The notes beneath the pieces were generated by a model, which did not search any database, was not told the origin of the DNA, and worked only from the letters and a program-made list of their open reading frames with translations. The translations under genes were made by a program, and so were the position numbers. Shown piece by piece: positions 1 to 7,338 of a stretch of DNA of 64,000 bases (the stretch's first letter is position 1; every line of letters starts with the position of its first letter). The stretch spans positions 124,001 through 188,000 of the forward strand of contig NZ_AUDN01000007.1 of assembly GCF_000425485.1 (NCBI RefSeq). Direction: 5' to 3'. This DNA comes from Flavobacterium tegetincola DSM 22377. Lineage in GTDB: Bacteria; Bacteroidota; Bacteroidia; Flavobacteriales; Flavobacteriaceae.

Positions 1-833
1 AAGAGTCCCGTTCTTAAATTTGAATAGCGAAAAACTCTTAAGTTGAAACATGGTCGTTTGGCAATCAGTTGTCTAACAATAAATAATCCGGAGGTAAATA
101 AGGCAATTGTTGTGGTCCAAATAATCAATTCCGATTCGAACCAGTATTTTTTCTGACCGTAAACGAGCACAAAAGACCCCGAAAGAATTGCCGCCAAAAC
201 CAATATAAAACTGGACCAATCAATTTGATAGAGCGGCATTTTCTTCTGAAAGCGATTTCCATTGAAGGTCAGCATTACTAAACTCACGCATAGAAACTGA
301 AAGAAAGCAGAACCATACGCCATGAACTTCCAGTTGTAATTTTCTAACAACCAAACGGCTATGTTCACAATGAAAGGCGTTGCTACTAATAACGCACCGT
401 AGGTCAATGAGAACACCGTAATTGTGGCATTTTTAGATTTAAAACGCGTCAAAAGTAGAATTCGCAACGGAATCCAAGGTAGAGCCATTAAAACTCCTTC
501 CATCATCCGCAGCAATAGAAAGGGGATAAAATGGCGCGTATAAGCAGAAATAATAAATGTACAAGCCGCCAATAAGTAAATCGCAATGAAATAATTTCGC
601 GGTGGAAAAAATCTAAAGATGCGGCTTTCAATTAATATTGTAGCTAGAAAAGTACCGTAAGTAATGCTCATGGCATATTGCAAATCCTCTATTTCTATAT
701 CTAAATAACTAGCGGCATACGTTAAATTAGACGTGTACAATCCCAATAGAACCATTGAATGGAGCATACAAAAAATAAGAACGGCTTTTATTGCCCAATC
801 GGGCATCCATGTTCGAAATACATTTTCTGACAT
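1..833 (-). CDS. MFS drug efflux transporter, C-terminal part outside the window
   Basis: Reading leftward from an ATG at 833, 277 codons stay open to the window edge, so the C-terminal part is missing. The translation is a chain of hydrophobic segments with short charged loops; the sixth is followed by a basic, soluble loop, as in major facilitator transporters. The ATG overlaps the stop of the upstream adaptor gene (TAATG), so translation is probably coupled. With an HlyD-type adaptor and a TolC-type channel directly upstream, it is most likely an EmrB-like DHA2 pump in a tripartite efflux system across both membranes. Substrate cannot be read from sequence. The family call rests on topology and context. 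Confidence 0.8.
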   Translation of the reverse strand, partial: MSENVFRTWMPDWAIKAVLIFCMLHSMVLLGLYTSNLTYAASYLDIEIEDLQYAMSITYGTFLATILIESRIFRFFPPRNYFIAIYLLAACTFIISAYTRHFIPFLLLRMMEGVLMALPWIPLRILLLTRFKSKNATITVFSLTYGALLVATPFIVNIAVWLLENYNWKFMAYGSAFFQFLCVSLVMLTFNGNRFQKKMPLYQIDWSSFILVLAAILSGSFVLVYGQKKYWFESELIIWTTTIALFTSGLFIVRQLIAKRPCFNLRVFRYSNLRTGL

Positions 834-1876
834 TAGTTCTCGTGTGGTGCAGTTACAGTTACACTCATTCCGGCTCTCAATAGTTTTGTTTTTTCTTCTG
901 AATCTTTCAATTGAATTCGAATTGGAATTCGTTGTTCAATTTTTACAAAGTTTCCTGTAGCGTTATCTGGTGGTAAAAGCGAAAAACGCGAACCACTTGC
1001 CGGCGAAAATGAAGTTACGATACCTTTAAATTCAGTGCCGTCTCCCGCATCCGCTTCAAATGTAACTTCTTGACCAACCTTTATGTGTCCAATTTGAGTT
1101 TCTTTGAAATTAGCAGTTACCCATTTTTCTTTACTCACAATTGAGCACAATGTTTGTCCTTCTTTTATTAATTGACCCGGTTGAATGATCCGTTTGCCAA
1201 TCCATCCATCGTATGGTGCAGTTATTACTGTATAGGAAAGATACAGGGCAGCTTTTGCAGCATTTGCTTTTTTAGCGTCAATATTTGATTGGGTTAACGG
1301 CACTTTGGAAACCGCTTCTGCAGTACTCAAAACCGTTGATTTTACACTGTTATTTACTTCTTCGTAATGTGCTAAAGCGGCTTCATAATGGTGTTGCATC
1401 AGTTCTAATTGCTGTTTTGTTGCCGCTTCTTCATCATATAAAGCTTGAAATCGTTTATACTCTTGTTGGGTTTGCCACAGACTTGATTTTGCTGCTTGTA
1501 ATTGTGATTTCTGCACGGCAATATCACTTTTTACTGTTGCTACATTATTTTGAGCAAGACTGCTGCTTTGTGTAGCATTATGTAAATCGGCTTCAGACAT
1601 GTCTAAAATTGCTTGGTATTCTCGGTCGTCAATGATAATTAAAGTATCGCCTTTATTGACGAACTGATTTTCTTCGAAACGTACTTCGGCAATGTAACCT
1701 GAAATTCGTGTGGCAATTGGCGTTACATACTGGTCTACTTGTGCATCATTGGTTTCCTCGTTGTTGTTATAAACTACAAGAAACCAGATGACCATAAAAA
1801 TGGCCACGGCAGAAATAGAGAAGGCCAATATGGTAAAGAAGGTGTGGAACCTTTTGTGTCTTTTTGAAGTTGTCAT
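833..1876 (-). CDS. HlyD/EmrA-family periplasmic adaptor subunit
   Basis: 347 residues. One N-terminal membrane anchor (about residues 13-36) is followed by a half lipoyl/barrel-sandwich motif (about 50-83, with ISGYIAEV), a long Gln/Ala-rich coiled coil (about 85-205), the second lipoyl half (about 217-248, with APYDGWIG and QPGQL) and a beta-barrel tail. This is the normal architecture and length of membrane fusion proteins of the EmrA type, which link an inner-membrane pump to a TolC-like channel. It starts 9 bp after the TolC-like gene and its stop overlaps the transporter start. No missing domain is seen. Confidence 0.92.
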   Translation of the reverse strand: MTTSKRHKRFHTFFTILAFSISAVAIFMVIWFLVVYNNNEETNDAQVDQYVTPIATRISGYIAEVRFEENQFVNKGDTLIIIDDREYQAILDMSEADLHNATQSSSLAQNNVATVKSDIAVQKSQLQAAKSSLWQTQQEYKRFQALYDEEAATKQQLELMQHHYEAALAHYEEVNNSVKSTVLSTAEAVSKVPLTQSNIDAKKANAAKAALYLSYTVITAPYDGWIGKRIIQPGQLIKEGQTLCSIVSKEKWVTANFKETQIGHIKVGQEVTFEADAGDGTEFKGIVTSFSPASGSRFSLLPPDNATGNFVKIEQRIPIRIQLKDSEEKTKLLRAGMSVTVTAPHEN

Positions 1877-1885
1877 TGAATTAAA

Positions 1886-3214
1886 CTATTTAGATTGAAG
1901 AAGTCCTGCGGCATATTGTAACTCATAATAATGCATCAATGCGTCAATTTGTGTCGAAATACGGTCGTATTGCGCATCAAGTAATGCGGTATCGGCATCA
2001 AGCATATCGGTCATTAAAGCCAACTGATTTTGATATTTCAATCGCACTATTCGGTAATTTTCAGTAGCTTGACGAACTGCTTTTTGGTTCACAGGAATTT
2101 TGTCCAATACTTCTTGGTAACGGGTATATTGTGCAAACAACTGATTTGATACTTTTTCAGAAAGTAAAGCGGTATCGAGCAGCACTTCTTCGTGTTTTTG
2201 CCGTGCTATAGCCATTTTTGTTTTGTTTTTGCACAATCCACTTAAACTAAAAATAGCTTCGACGCCCACTTTTCCTAAACTATAAATATTTGGATTTGGA
2301 GGAAAAAACAAGTAATTGGGATAGTTATAGCCAAATGAAGAATAGAAATTTATTTTCGGATAATAATTGCCTTTTACCATTTTTTGTTCCAGCATGCTGA
2401 TGTTTTCATTCCCTTTTGCCATTCGCATTTCGTCTTTGTGCAAAGCTGCATTCTGGTAGAATTCATAGTCAGCGACCACTTTTCGTTCTTTTAATACGTT
2501 TAAAGTGTCTAATTCTAAACTGTCGTGTTCATGTAAATTCAAAATCGTCTTCAAGTGATGCAAACCAATACTGATGCTTCGTTTGTTGGAAAGCAATTGC
2601 AATTCTCTATTGGATAACTGAAGTTCGATACGCAATACCTCGTTATTCGTTACCGTACCGTGTTTTTTGAATGCTTTTACTTCTTTTAATCGGTCTTCCT
2701 CTTCGCGGCAGTTGGCAATTAAAATTTGCTGCACTTTCATTAATTTATAAATACCAAGATAATCAGCGATGACTTCAATTTGAATATCATTTGTTTTTTT
2801 CTCAATAGTAATTTCTGCTAAAGCTTCAGACTCTTTTGCTTTTTTAATACTGTTATTGATGCGGTTCCCGTTGTACAATGGAAGTGTTGCTGTAAGTGTG
2901 GCATCCGCCAAATCAGGAAACATAGCGGTTACTTGACGGTCTTTCAATCCCGATTTGTATTCGGTAAGGTCGCTCATTCTTCCGTAAGAACCGTGAAAAC
3001 TCACGTCGGGAATTCGCTGTTCCTTTTCTTCTTTATACTCTTCTTCAGAGCGGTTGTATTGTACTTTTGCTTTAGCAATTTCCAAATTATTTTTTGCAGC
3101 AAGCTCAAGTGCTTGTGCTAATGAAACCTTCTGCTTTTGTTGTGCCTTTGCTGTTAAAGGATTTGCCACGGTAATAAGTAAAAGGAGGGAAACAGTAAGT
3201 AGACCCTTGTCCAT
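1886..3214 (-). CDS. TolC family outer membrane efflux protein
   Basis: 442 residues beginning with a cleavable signal peptide that ends near TAKAQQ. The mature protein is mostly long amphipathic helices arranged as two similar halves, with the N-terminal pattern LAQALELAAKNNLEIAKAK typical of outer membrane factors (OEP repeats). It should form the outer-membrane channel of the efflux pump encoded by the two downstream genes. It is first in the operon; the 223 bp upstream should hold the promoter, but no exact TAnnTTTG box was found there. No adjacent regulator is seen. Confidence 0.93.
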   Translation of the reverse strand: MDKGLLTVSLLLLITVANPLTAKAQQKQKVSLAQALELAAKNNLEIAKAKVQYNRSEEEYKEEKEQRIPDVSFHGSYGRMSDLTEYKSGLKDRQVTAMFPDLADATLTATLPLYNGNRINNSIKKAKESEALAEITIEKKTNDIQIEVIADYLGIYKLMKVQQILIANCREEEDRLKEVKAFKKHGTVTNNEVLRIELQLSNRELQLLSNKRSISIGLHHLKTILNLHEHDSLELDTLNVLKERKVVADYEFYQNAALHKDEMRMAKGNENISMLEQKMVKGNYYPKINFYSSFGYNYPNYLFFPPNPNIYSLGKVGVEAIFSLSGLCKNKTKMAIARQKHEEVLLDTALLSEKVSNQLFAQYTRYQEVLDKIPVNQKAVRQATENYRIVRLKYQNQLALMTDMLDADTALLDAQYDRISTQIDALMHYYELQYAAGLLQSK

Positions 3215-3437
3215 CAGTTCTTTTTTTTACAAAGGTCTTGTTATTTCAAATGTCTTAATTATCTTTGAAGGACAATAATGTATTCATTTCAGCCATGATT
3301 AATTTGTACAAAGAATTTTCTTTGACGAAAGTCTATAAACAACTCTAATCTGTATGAATGGACGGATTTGAATTAATAAGTACGAGCACTTTTCATTAAT
3401 AGGATTTAAAGTTGGCAATCCAAGAATCCTTTACTAA

Positions 3438-4478
3438 TTATAATTTTCGAAATCGTTTTTTTGATCGTGAAGACTTAACTGCTTTTTTTCTTAATCGTAC
3501 AAAGCTAAAAGCAAGGAACATTACTCCAAATGCACCAAAGAAAAGCGTGATTCCAACATTATTGCTGTTGATTGCTTTATTGTAATTTTCGAGCGACAGA
3601 TAAACAAAATCAACTTCAGCAATTTCAATAATAGAAATAGAATGATAATGAAATATATAGTCCCAAGAACTCAACGCGCTCGTTTTTAAGATTTTCTTCT
3701 CGTACTCTTTTCTTTCAATTGCAAATTTGATTTGATCTCCCTTTTGAAAATCATTCATCAAGTTACCACTTGCAGTTTCTCGTAAAATTAATGAACCAAT
3801 TTTAAATTCATAGTCAGGATATTCCTCGAGTTTTAACACGAAGGATCTTGAACGTCTGGATTTTTTAACTTCTATATTCTCCAGCAAATGACCATTTAAA
3901 GTTGAGATTTCAACTCTAGTTATCTGCTCATCTTGAAACGAATTCAAAGCAATCCCTAGAAATAGAAAACCAATTGCAATACAGAAAAAAGTAAACCACT
4001 TTTGTTCTTTTTGGTTCCACTGATTCCGCAGAAAGCTGTTTTGAGCTTTGTTATTTTTGAGCTTACTACTTATTAAATGAAAGTTAGTATATAAATAACT
4101 ACTAAATTTCAATACGCTTTGGTCTGATAAAACAAGATACAAAATTTCATAATCACCATATTTACTCTTCTTTTTTCGAATGATCCAACTATCAATTTGC
4201 GTTAAAGAAATCGTTTTTCTGCGTAAACCAAAAGCTTGAATTAATTCAATGCGATTGCTGTAAAAAGTGACTGAAAATACAGTTAAAAGTTGAAACAGCA
4301 AATAACAAGACAAGACAAGAAGCGCTATTCCACTGATAAGAAAGGATAAAGTTATGGGGTTTTCAACTTTATATTTGGACAAGAGTTCGATACAAAAACC
4401 ATAGAGAATTAATACAATAACAAAAGATAAAATTCTATATGTTATTTTAAATTTTGATTTCAAATAAGGTTGTTCCAT
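3438..4478 (-). CDS. Hypothetical membrane protein
   Basis: 346 residues with four predicted membrane segments (about 14-31, 40-63, 163-181 and 309-327). The stretch after the first pair (about residues 70-140, including FYSNRIELIQAFGLRRKTIS) reads like a bacterial PH-type beta domain as found in small membrane proteins, but this is a weak resemblance. A basic tail (KKAVKSSRSKKRFRKL) ends the protein. It lies 21 bp after the dihydrouridine synthase gene and is probably cotranscribed. I do not recognise the family and assign no function. Confidence 0.75.
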   Translation of the reverse strand: MEQPYLKSKFKITYRILSFVIVLILYGFCIELLSKYKVENPITLSFLISGIALLVLSCYLLFQLLTVFSVTFYSNRIELIQAFGLRRKTISLTQIDSWIIRKKKSKYGDYEILYLVLSDQSVLKFSSYLYTNFHLISSKLKNNKAQNSFLRNQWNQKEQKWFTFFCIAIGFLFLGIALNSFQDEQITRVEISTLNGHLLENIEVKKSRRSRSFVLKLEEYPDYEFKIGSLILRETASGNLMNDFQKGDQIKFAIERKEYEKKILKTSALSSWDYIFHYHSISIIEIAEVDFVYLSLENYNKAINSNNVGITLFFGAFGVMFLAFSFVRLRKKAVKSSRSKKRFRKL

Positions 4479-4499
4479 TGCAATAACTAAGCAATATAT

Positions 4500-5480
4500 T
4501 TATAGGCTAAAGCGTTTGGCAGATCGTTCCAACTTCATTTCAGCACTTATAATTTCGGCAACTGCATGTTTGTACTTAAATGCATTTGTTGCCTTTTTAA
4601 TTGCTTTATACACTTTATGAGGATTGGAAGTTGATTGAGAAAAGAATTCCCAAAAACCGAGCATCTTCATCTGGATTGGCGTTGGACCGCTCAAATATTC
4701 GTCGTATTGTTGGTAAATGGTATCGTGAAATGCAGAAAAAGTAGCCCATCGATTTTCCGGATATTCCGTAGTGTTGTTCTTAATCATGCTCGGTAAAAAT
4801 GGGTCGGCAATCAGACCTCGACCAATCATAAAATGATCGATAGAAGGAAAGCGTTCCTCAATTTTCTTAAAAGCCGCAACACTTGTGATGTCACCGTTGT
4901 AATATAATTTATGTTTTGTTCCAGTCAAACATTTTTCAAAAGCTTCTAAATCTACTGGACCTTTGTACAGTTGCTTTCCAATTCGGGCATGAATAGCAAT
5001 ATTTTTAAGAGGATATTGGTTGAGTATTTCAAAGGCACTCAGAATTTCAGTTGGATTATCATAACCCATTCGCATCTTCATTGAAACCAAAATGTCGGTT
5101 TCATTGTGAGCGCGATGCAAAATATCATTTATTTTGGTAGTATTGCAAATTAATCCAGAACCCATCCCAGATTTAGCCACCATTGGATACGGACAACCTA
5201 AATTCCAGTTCAATTCTTTGTAACCCAGACTCTGAACGTACTTCGCCACAAATAAAAATTCCTCTGCATCATTGGTAATAATTTGCGGAATAACTTCTAA
5301 AGTGGTATTGTTTTCAGGCAAAATATCATTCTCGTACGACTGCTTTATTTTTAATTTTCCATTAAGCCGAATGTAGGGCGAATAAAATGTATCAATTCCG
5401 CCAAAATAGTGCTGGAATGCATTTCGAAATCTGAAATCAGTAAATCCTTGTAAAGGTGAAGAAAGTAGGGTAGCAGCCAT
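4500..5480 (-). CDS. tRNA-dihydrouridine synthase family protein
   Basis: 326 residues, the usual length of a compact Dus enzyme, which reduces uridine in tRNA using FMN and NADPH. It begins with the family pattern LLSSPLQGFTDFRFR, has NWNLGCPYPM with the catalytic cysteine at about residue 96, the KMRMGYD segment, HARIG, and the FMN phosphate-binding IGRGLIADPFL. Start at the ATG at 5480; a -7 box lies 18-25 nt upstream, giving a very short leader. Which uridine it modifies cannot be told. It heads a probable two-gene unit with the membrane protein downstream. Confidence 0.93.
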   Translation of the reverse strand: MAATLLSSPLQGFTDFRFRNAFQHYFGGIDTFYSPYIRLNGKLKIKQSYENDILPENNTTLEVIPQIITNDAEEFLFVAKYVQSLGYKELNWNLGCPYPMVAKSGMGSGLICNTTKINDILHRAHNETDILVSMKMRMGYDNPTEILSAFEILNQYPLKNIAIHARIGKQLYKGPVDLEAFEKCLTGTKHKLYYNGDITSVAAFKKIEERFPSIDHFMIGRGLIADPFLPSMIKNNTTEYPENRWATFSAFHDTIYQQYDEYLSGPTPIQMKMLGFWEFFSQSTSNPHKVYKAIKKATNAFKYKHAVAEIISAEMKLERSAKRFSL

Positions 5481-5497
5481 GGTCTTATTTAATGGTG

Positions 5498-5505
5498 CAA
5501 AGATA
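5498..5505 (-). promoter_or_regulatory. Bacteroidota -7 promoter box for the dus gene
   Basis: On the minus strand this reads TATCTTTG, an exact TAnnTTTG match, 18 nt before the dus start codon. No clear TTG is found at the -33 position, so only the -7 element supports the call. Confidence 0.5.
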
Positions 5506-5807
5506 GTGGAAATCTAAAGTGGTTTTGTTTTTAATTGAAATGAACTTCAATATCTAAAATCGTGTTTGAAATAATTTTTATTTTGCAGATTTATCTACTA
5601 TAAAATGACAATTCAAATGCGTGAATCTTTAAGATAAATTCCAACGAAAAACAGTTGCATTCCTACCTATAGAAAATAGTATCGCATTATATAAGATCAA
5701 TATATAGCTCAATTTAAACGAGGAAAGTACTATTTGTATATTGATTTACAACTTAATACTGCAATAAATTTAAAAAATGCTGTAAGTGCACTGATGGAGT
5801 TGCTATT
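5506..5807. other. Intergenic, no gene seen
   Basis: An AT-rich stretch upstream of the dihydrouridine synthase. No convincing ORF, hairpin with a T-run or repeat was seen apart from promoter elements listed separately. Confidence 0.5.
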
Positions 5808-5815
5808 TATCTTTG
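5808..5815 (+). promoter_or_regulatory. Candidate -7 box for the small ORF
   Basis: TATCTTTG, an exact TAnnTTTG match, 31 nt before the small ORF start. There is no good -33 TTG at the expected distance, so the evidence is partial. Confidence 0.35.
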
Positions 5816-5845
5816 TCAAAAAAAAACAATTAAAAGAAGATTACA

Positions 5846-5935
5846 ATGAATTGGGAAGAAATCATAGCAATCGCAATAATTTTGGTTATGGTCTTGAAGT
5901 TTTATAACAGAGATCGCGGACTAATGGAGCGGTAA
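5846..5935 (+). CDS. Possible 29-residue single-span membrane peptide
   Basis: An ATG-started frame of 29 codons. Its product has a hydrophobic core (IIAIAIILVMVLKF) flanked by acidic (MNWEE) and basic (YNRDRGLMER) ends, so it looks like a one-pass membrane micropeptide with the basic side inside. A purine-rich AAGAAGA lies just ahead of the ATG and a TAnnTTTG box lies 31 nt upstream. It belongs to no family I know. Very short frames of this kind arise by chance, so its reality depends on conservation in relatives. Confidence 0.35.
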   Translation: MNWEEIIAIAIILVMVLKFYNRDRGLMER

Positions 5936-6007
5936 AAACGTGCTAGTAGTGTAGCTTTTTAAGTTTGAAAAAACAGAATTCTTATGCTACACATAATCAA
6001 ATTCTAT

Positions 6008-6042
6008 AAAAAAAGCCCTCGAGAAAATTTCCAGAGGGCTTT
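6008..6042 (-). terminator. Rho-independent terminator after the histone-like gene
   Basis: GCCCTC and GAGGGC form a GC-rich hairpin, followed on the minus strand by a run of seven T. It lies 13 bp past the stop of the histone-like gene. Confidence 0.8.
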
Positions 6043-6054
6043 CTATACTATAAT

Positions 6055-6231
6055 TTATTTTTTAGCTTCTTCTACAGAAACTTTTCTAAATTCTTTTAGC
6101 ATTTTCTCTAATTCTAGAGTTGATTTACGTGCTCTAGGTCCAGCAGCTTTAACTCCTTTGTCCATTAGCGATGCAGTTTCTGCTTTGAAAGTTTCGAATT
6201 CTGCGTTGATTTTTTCAATTAAATCGTTCAT
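6055..6231 (-). CDS. Histone H1-like (Hc1-type) small basic protein
   Basis: 58 residues, ATG at 6231. The product starts MNDLIEKINAEFETF, has a central GVKAAGPRARKSTLELEKM segment and ends KEFRKVSVEEAKK. This matches the short bacterial histone-H1-like (Hc1) proteins common in Flavobacteria: an N-terminal acidic helix, then a Lys/Arg/Ala-rich part. Such proteins are thought to bind DNA and help organise the nucleoid. It is monocistronic, with its own terminator directly downstream. The family match is from memory of the pattern; binding activity is inferred. Confidence 0.8.
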   Translation of the reverse strand: MNDLIEKINAEFETFKAETASLMDKGVKAAGPRARKSTLELEKMLKEFRKVSVEEAKK

Positions 6232-6598
6232 ATACGTGTTTTTTAAATTTGTGTGCTAAAATAATGGATTTGCATTTAAAAAGGCACTAAATTGGTGTTA
6301 AGATTGATGAAATTTTGGAATTTTAATCTGAAGCAATTTATTCAAAATAAATAAGTAGCACTATAAATATTGATTTTTAGTGGTTTACATGACAATAATC
6401 TCCGGAACAAACAGGGACAATTTTTTTAAAATGTAGTGCCAACATTATAGATCAGTTTTTTAATTAAATGACGTTTAAATGTGTAAGTTTATATAAATTT
6501 TACTGGCAACAAAATCATCTTCTCTTAATCAAGTTTTAAAATAATTAATTATTTTTAAAAATGTGTCAGGAATCACCATTACGTGCGTCTCTCTCTAT
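6232..6598. other. Intergenic between divergent genes
   Basis: A 367 bp AT-rich spacer between the divergently transcribed histone-like and transferase genes. It must contain both promoters, but I see no exact TAnnTTTG box with a matching upstream element for either gene, and no RNA or repeat. Confidence 0.5.
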
Positions 6599-7294
6599 AT
6601 GAATAACCCGAAAAAAAGGATTCCAAAAACGGCAGTACTGCTCTTTGCCCAAAGCGAAGAAGTGGAAAGTGCTTTAAAACCAATTGCTTATTCAGCCAAG
6701 CAAAACGTTTTATTATGGAAGAAAATGAACAGTCGGGTGCTAAAGACGATTCAGAAAACCAAATTACCTTATTTTACTTCCAACGAAACCAATCAGGTTG
6801 GTGCTCATTTTGGCGACAAGTTGAACCATGCTATTGAAGGTCTTTTTGAGAAAGGCTTTGAAAAAGTAATTGTTGTAGGAAACGATTGTATCGCCTTAAA
6901 ACCGAAACATCTAATTCAAGCGATGCAAGAATTACAGAGCAATAGCTTGGTTTTAGGTGCAGATTATAGCGGTGGAGCCTACTTAATTGGAGTCAACAAG
7001 AAGCATTTTGACGCTAATAACTTTAAAAATCTAGCGTGGCAAACGAATCGTGTTTTTGCAGATTTACAAGATTTGTATCAAAACCAACCAATCTCCTTTT
7101 TACCCTCTTTAAATGATTTTAATACAGAGGCAGCTTTCAAAAAAGCACTTGAGGCACTCTCTTTTTCTGAAGTAATTAGAAACGTACTTCTTTCGTTTCT
7201 TAAAAATTGTATAGATACTTTTGACTTACAAGTTTCATTTTCATCCAATACCCATCCTTTTTCGTATTATAATAAAGGTTCTCCGGTACGGTAA
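6599..7294 (+). CDS. TIGR04282/DUF2064-like nucleotidyl- or glycosyltransferase
   Basis: 231 residues from the ATG at 6599. An in-frame GTG at 6563 is also possible, but the family-like sequence begins after MNNPKKRIPKTAVLLFA. Recognisable blocks are AVLLFAQSEE, GAHFGDKLNHAIEGLFEKGFEKVIVVGNDC (about residues 70-100) and VLGADYSGGAYLIGV, the layout of the CofC-like family DUF2064/TIGR04282, annotated as rSAM/selenodomain-associated transferase 1 or arsenosugar biosynthesis glycosyltransferase. No radical SAM partner is next to it. It reads into the TonB receptor 44 bp downstream. The actual substrate is unknown. Confidence 0.8.
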   Translation: MNNPKKRIPKTAVLLFAQSEEVESALKPIAYSAKQNVLLWKKMNSRVLKTIQKTKLPYFTSNETNQVGAHFGDKLNHAIEGLFEKGFEKVIVVGNDCIALKPKHLIQAMQELQSNSLVLGADYSGGAYLIGVNKKHFDANNFKNLAWQTNRVFADLQDLYQNQPISFLPSLNDFNTEAAFKKALEALSFSEVIRNVLLSFLKNCIDTFDLQVSFSSNTHPFSYYNKGSPVR

Positions 7295-7338
7295 CTCGTC
7301 TTACTAAACTTTTTATTATCAAATACACTTACATTATT

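Noticed and set aside
5984..6259. 91-codon plus-strand frame
   Set aside because: It is antisense to the histone-H1-like gene and crosses that gene's terminator; composition is not protein-like.
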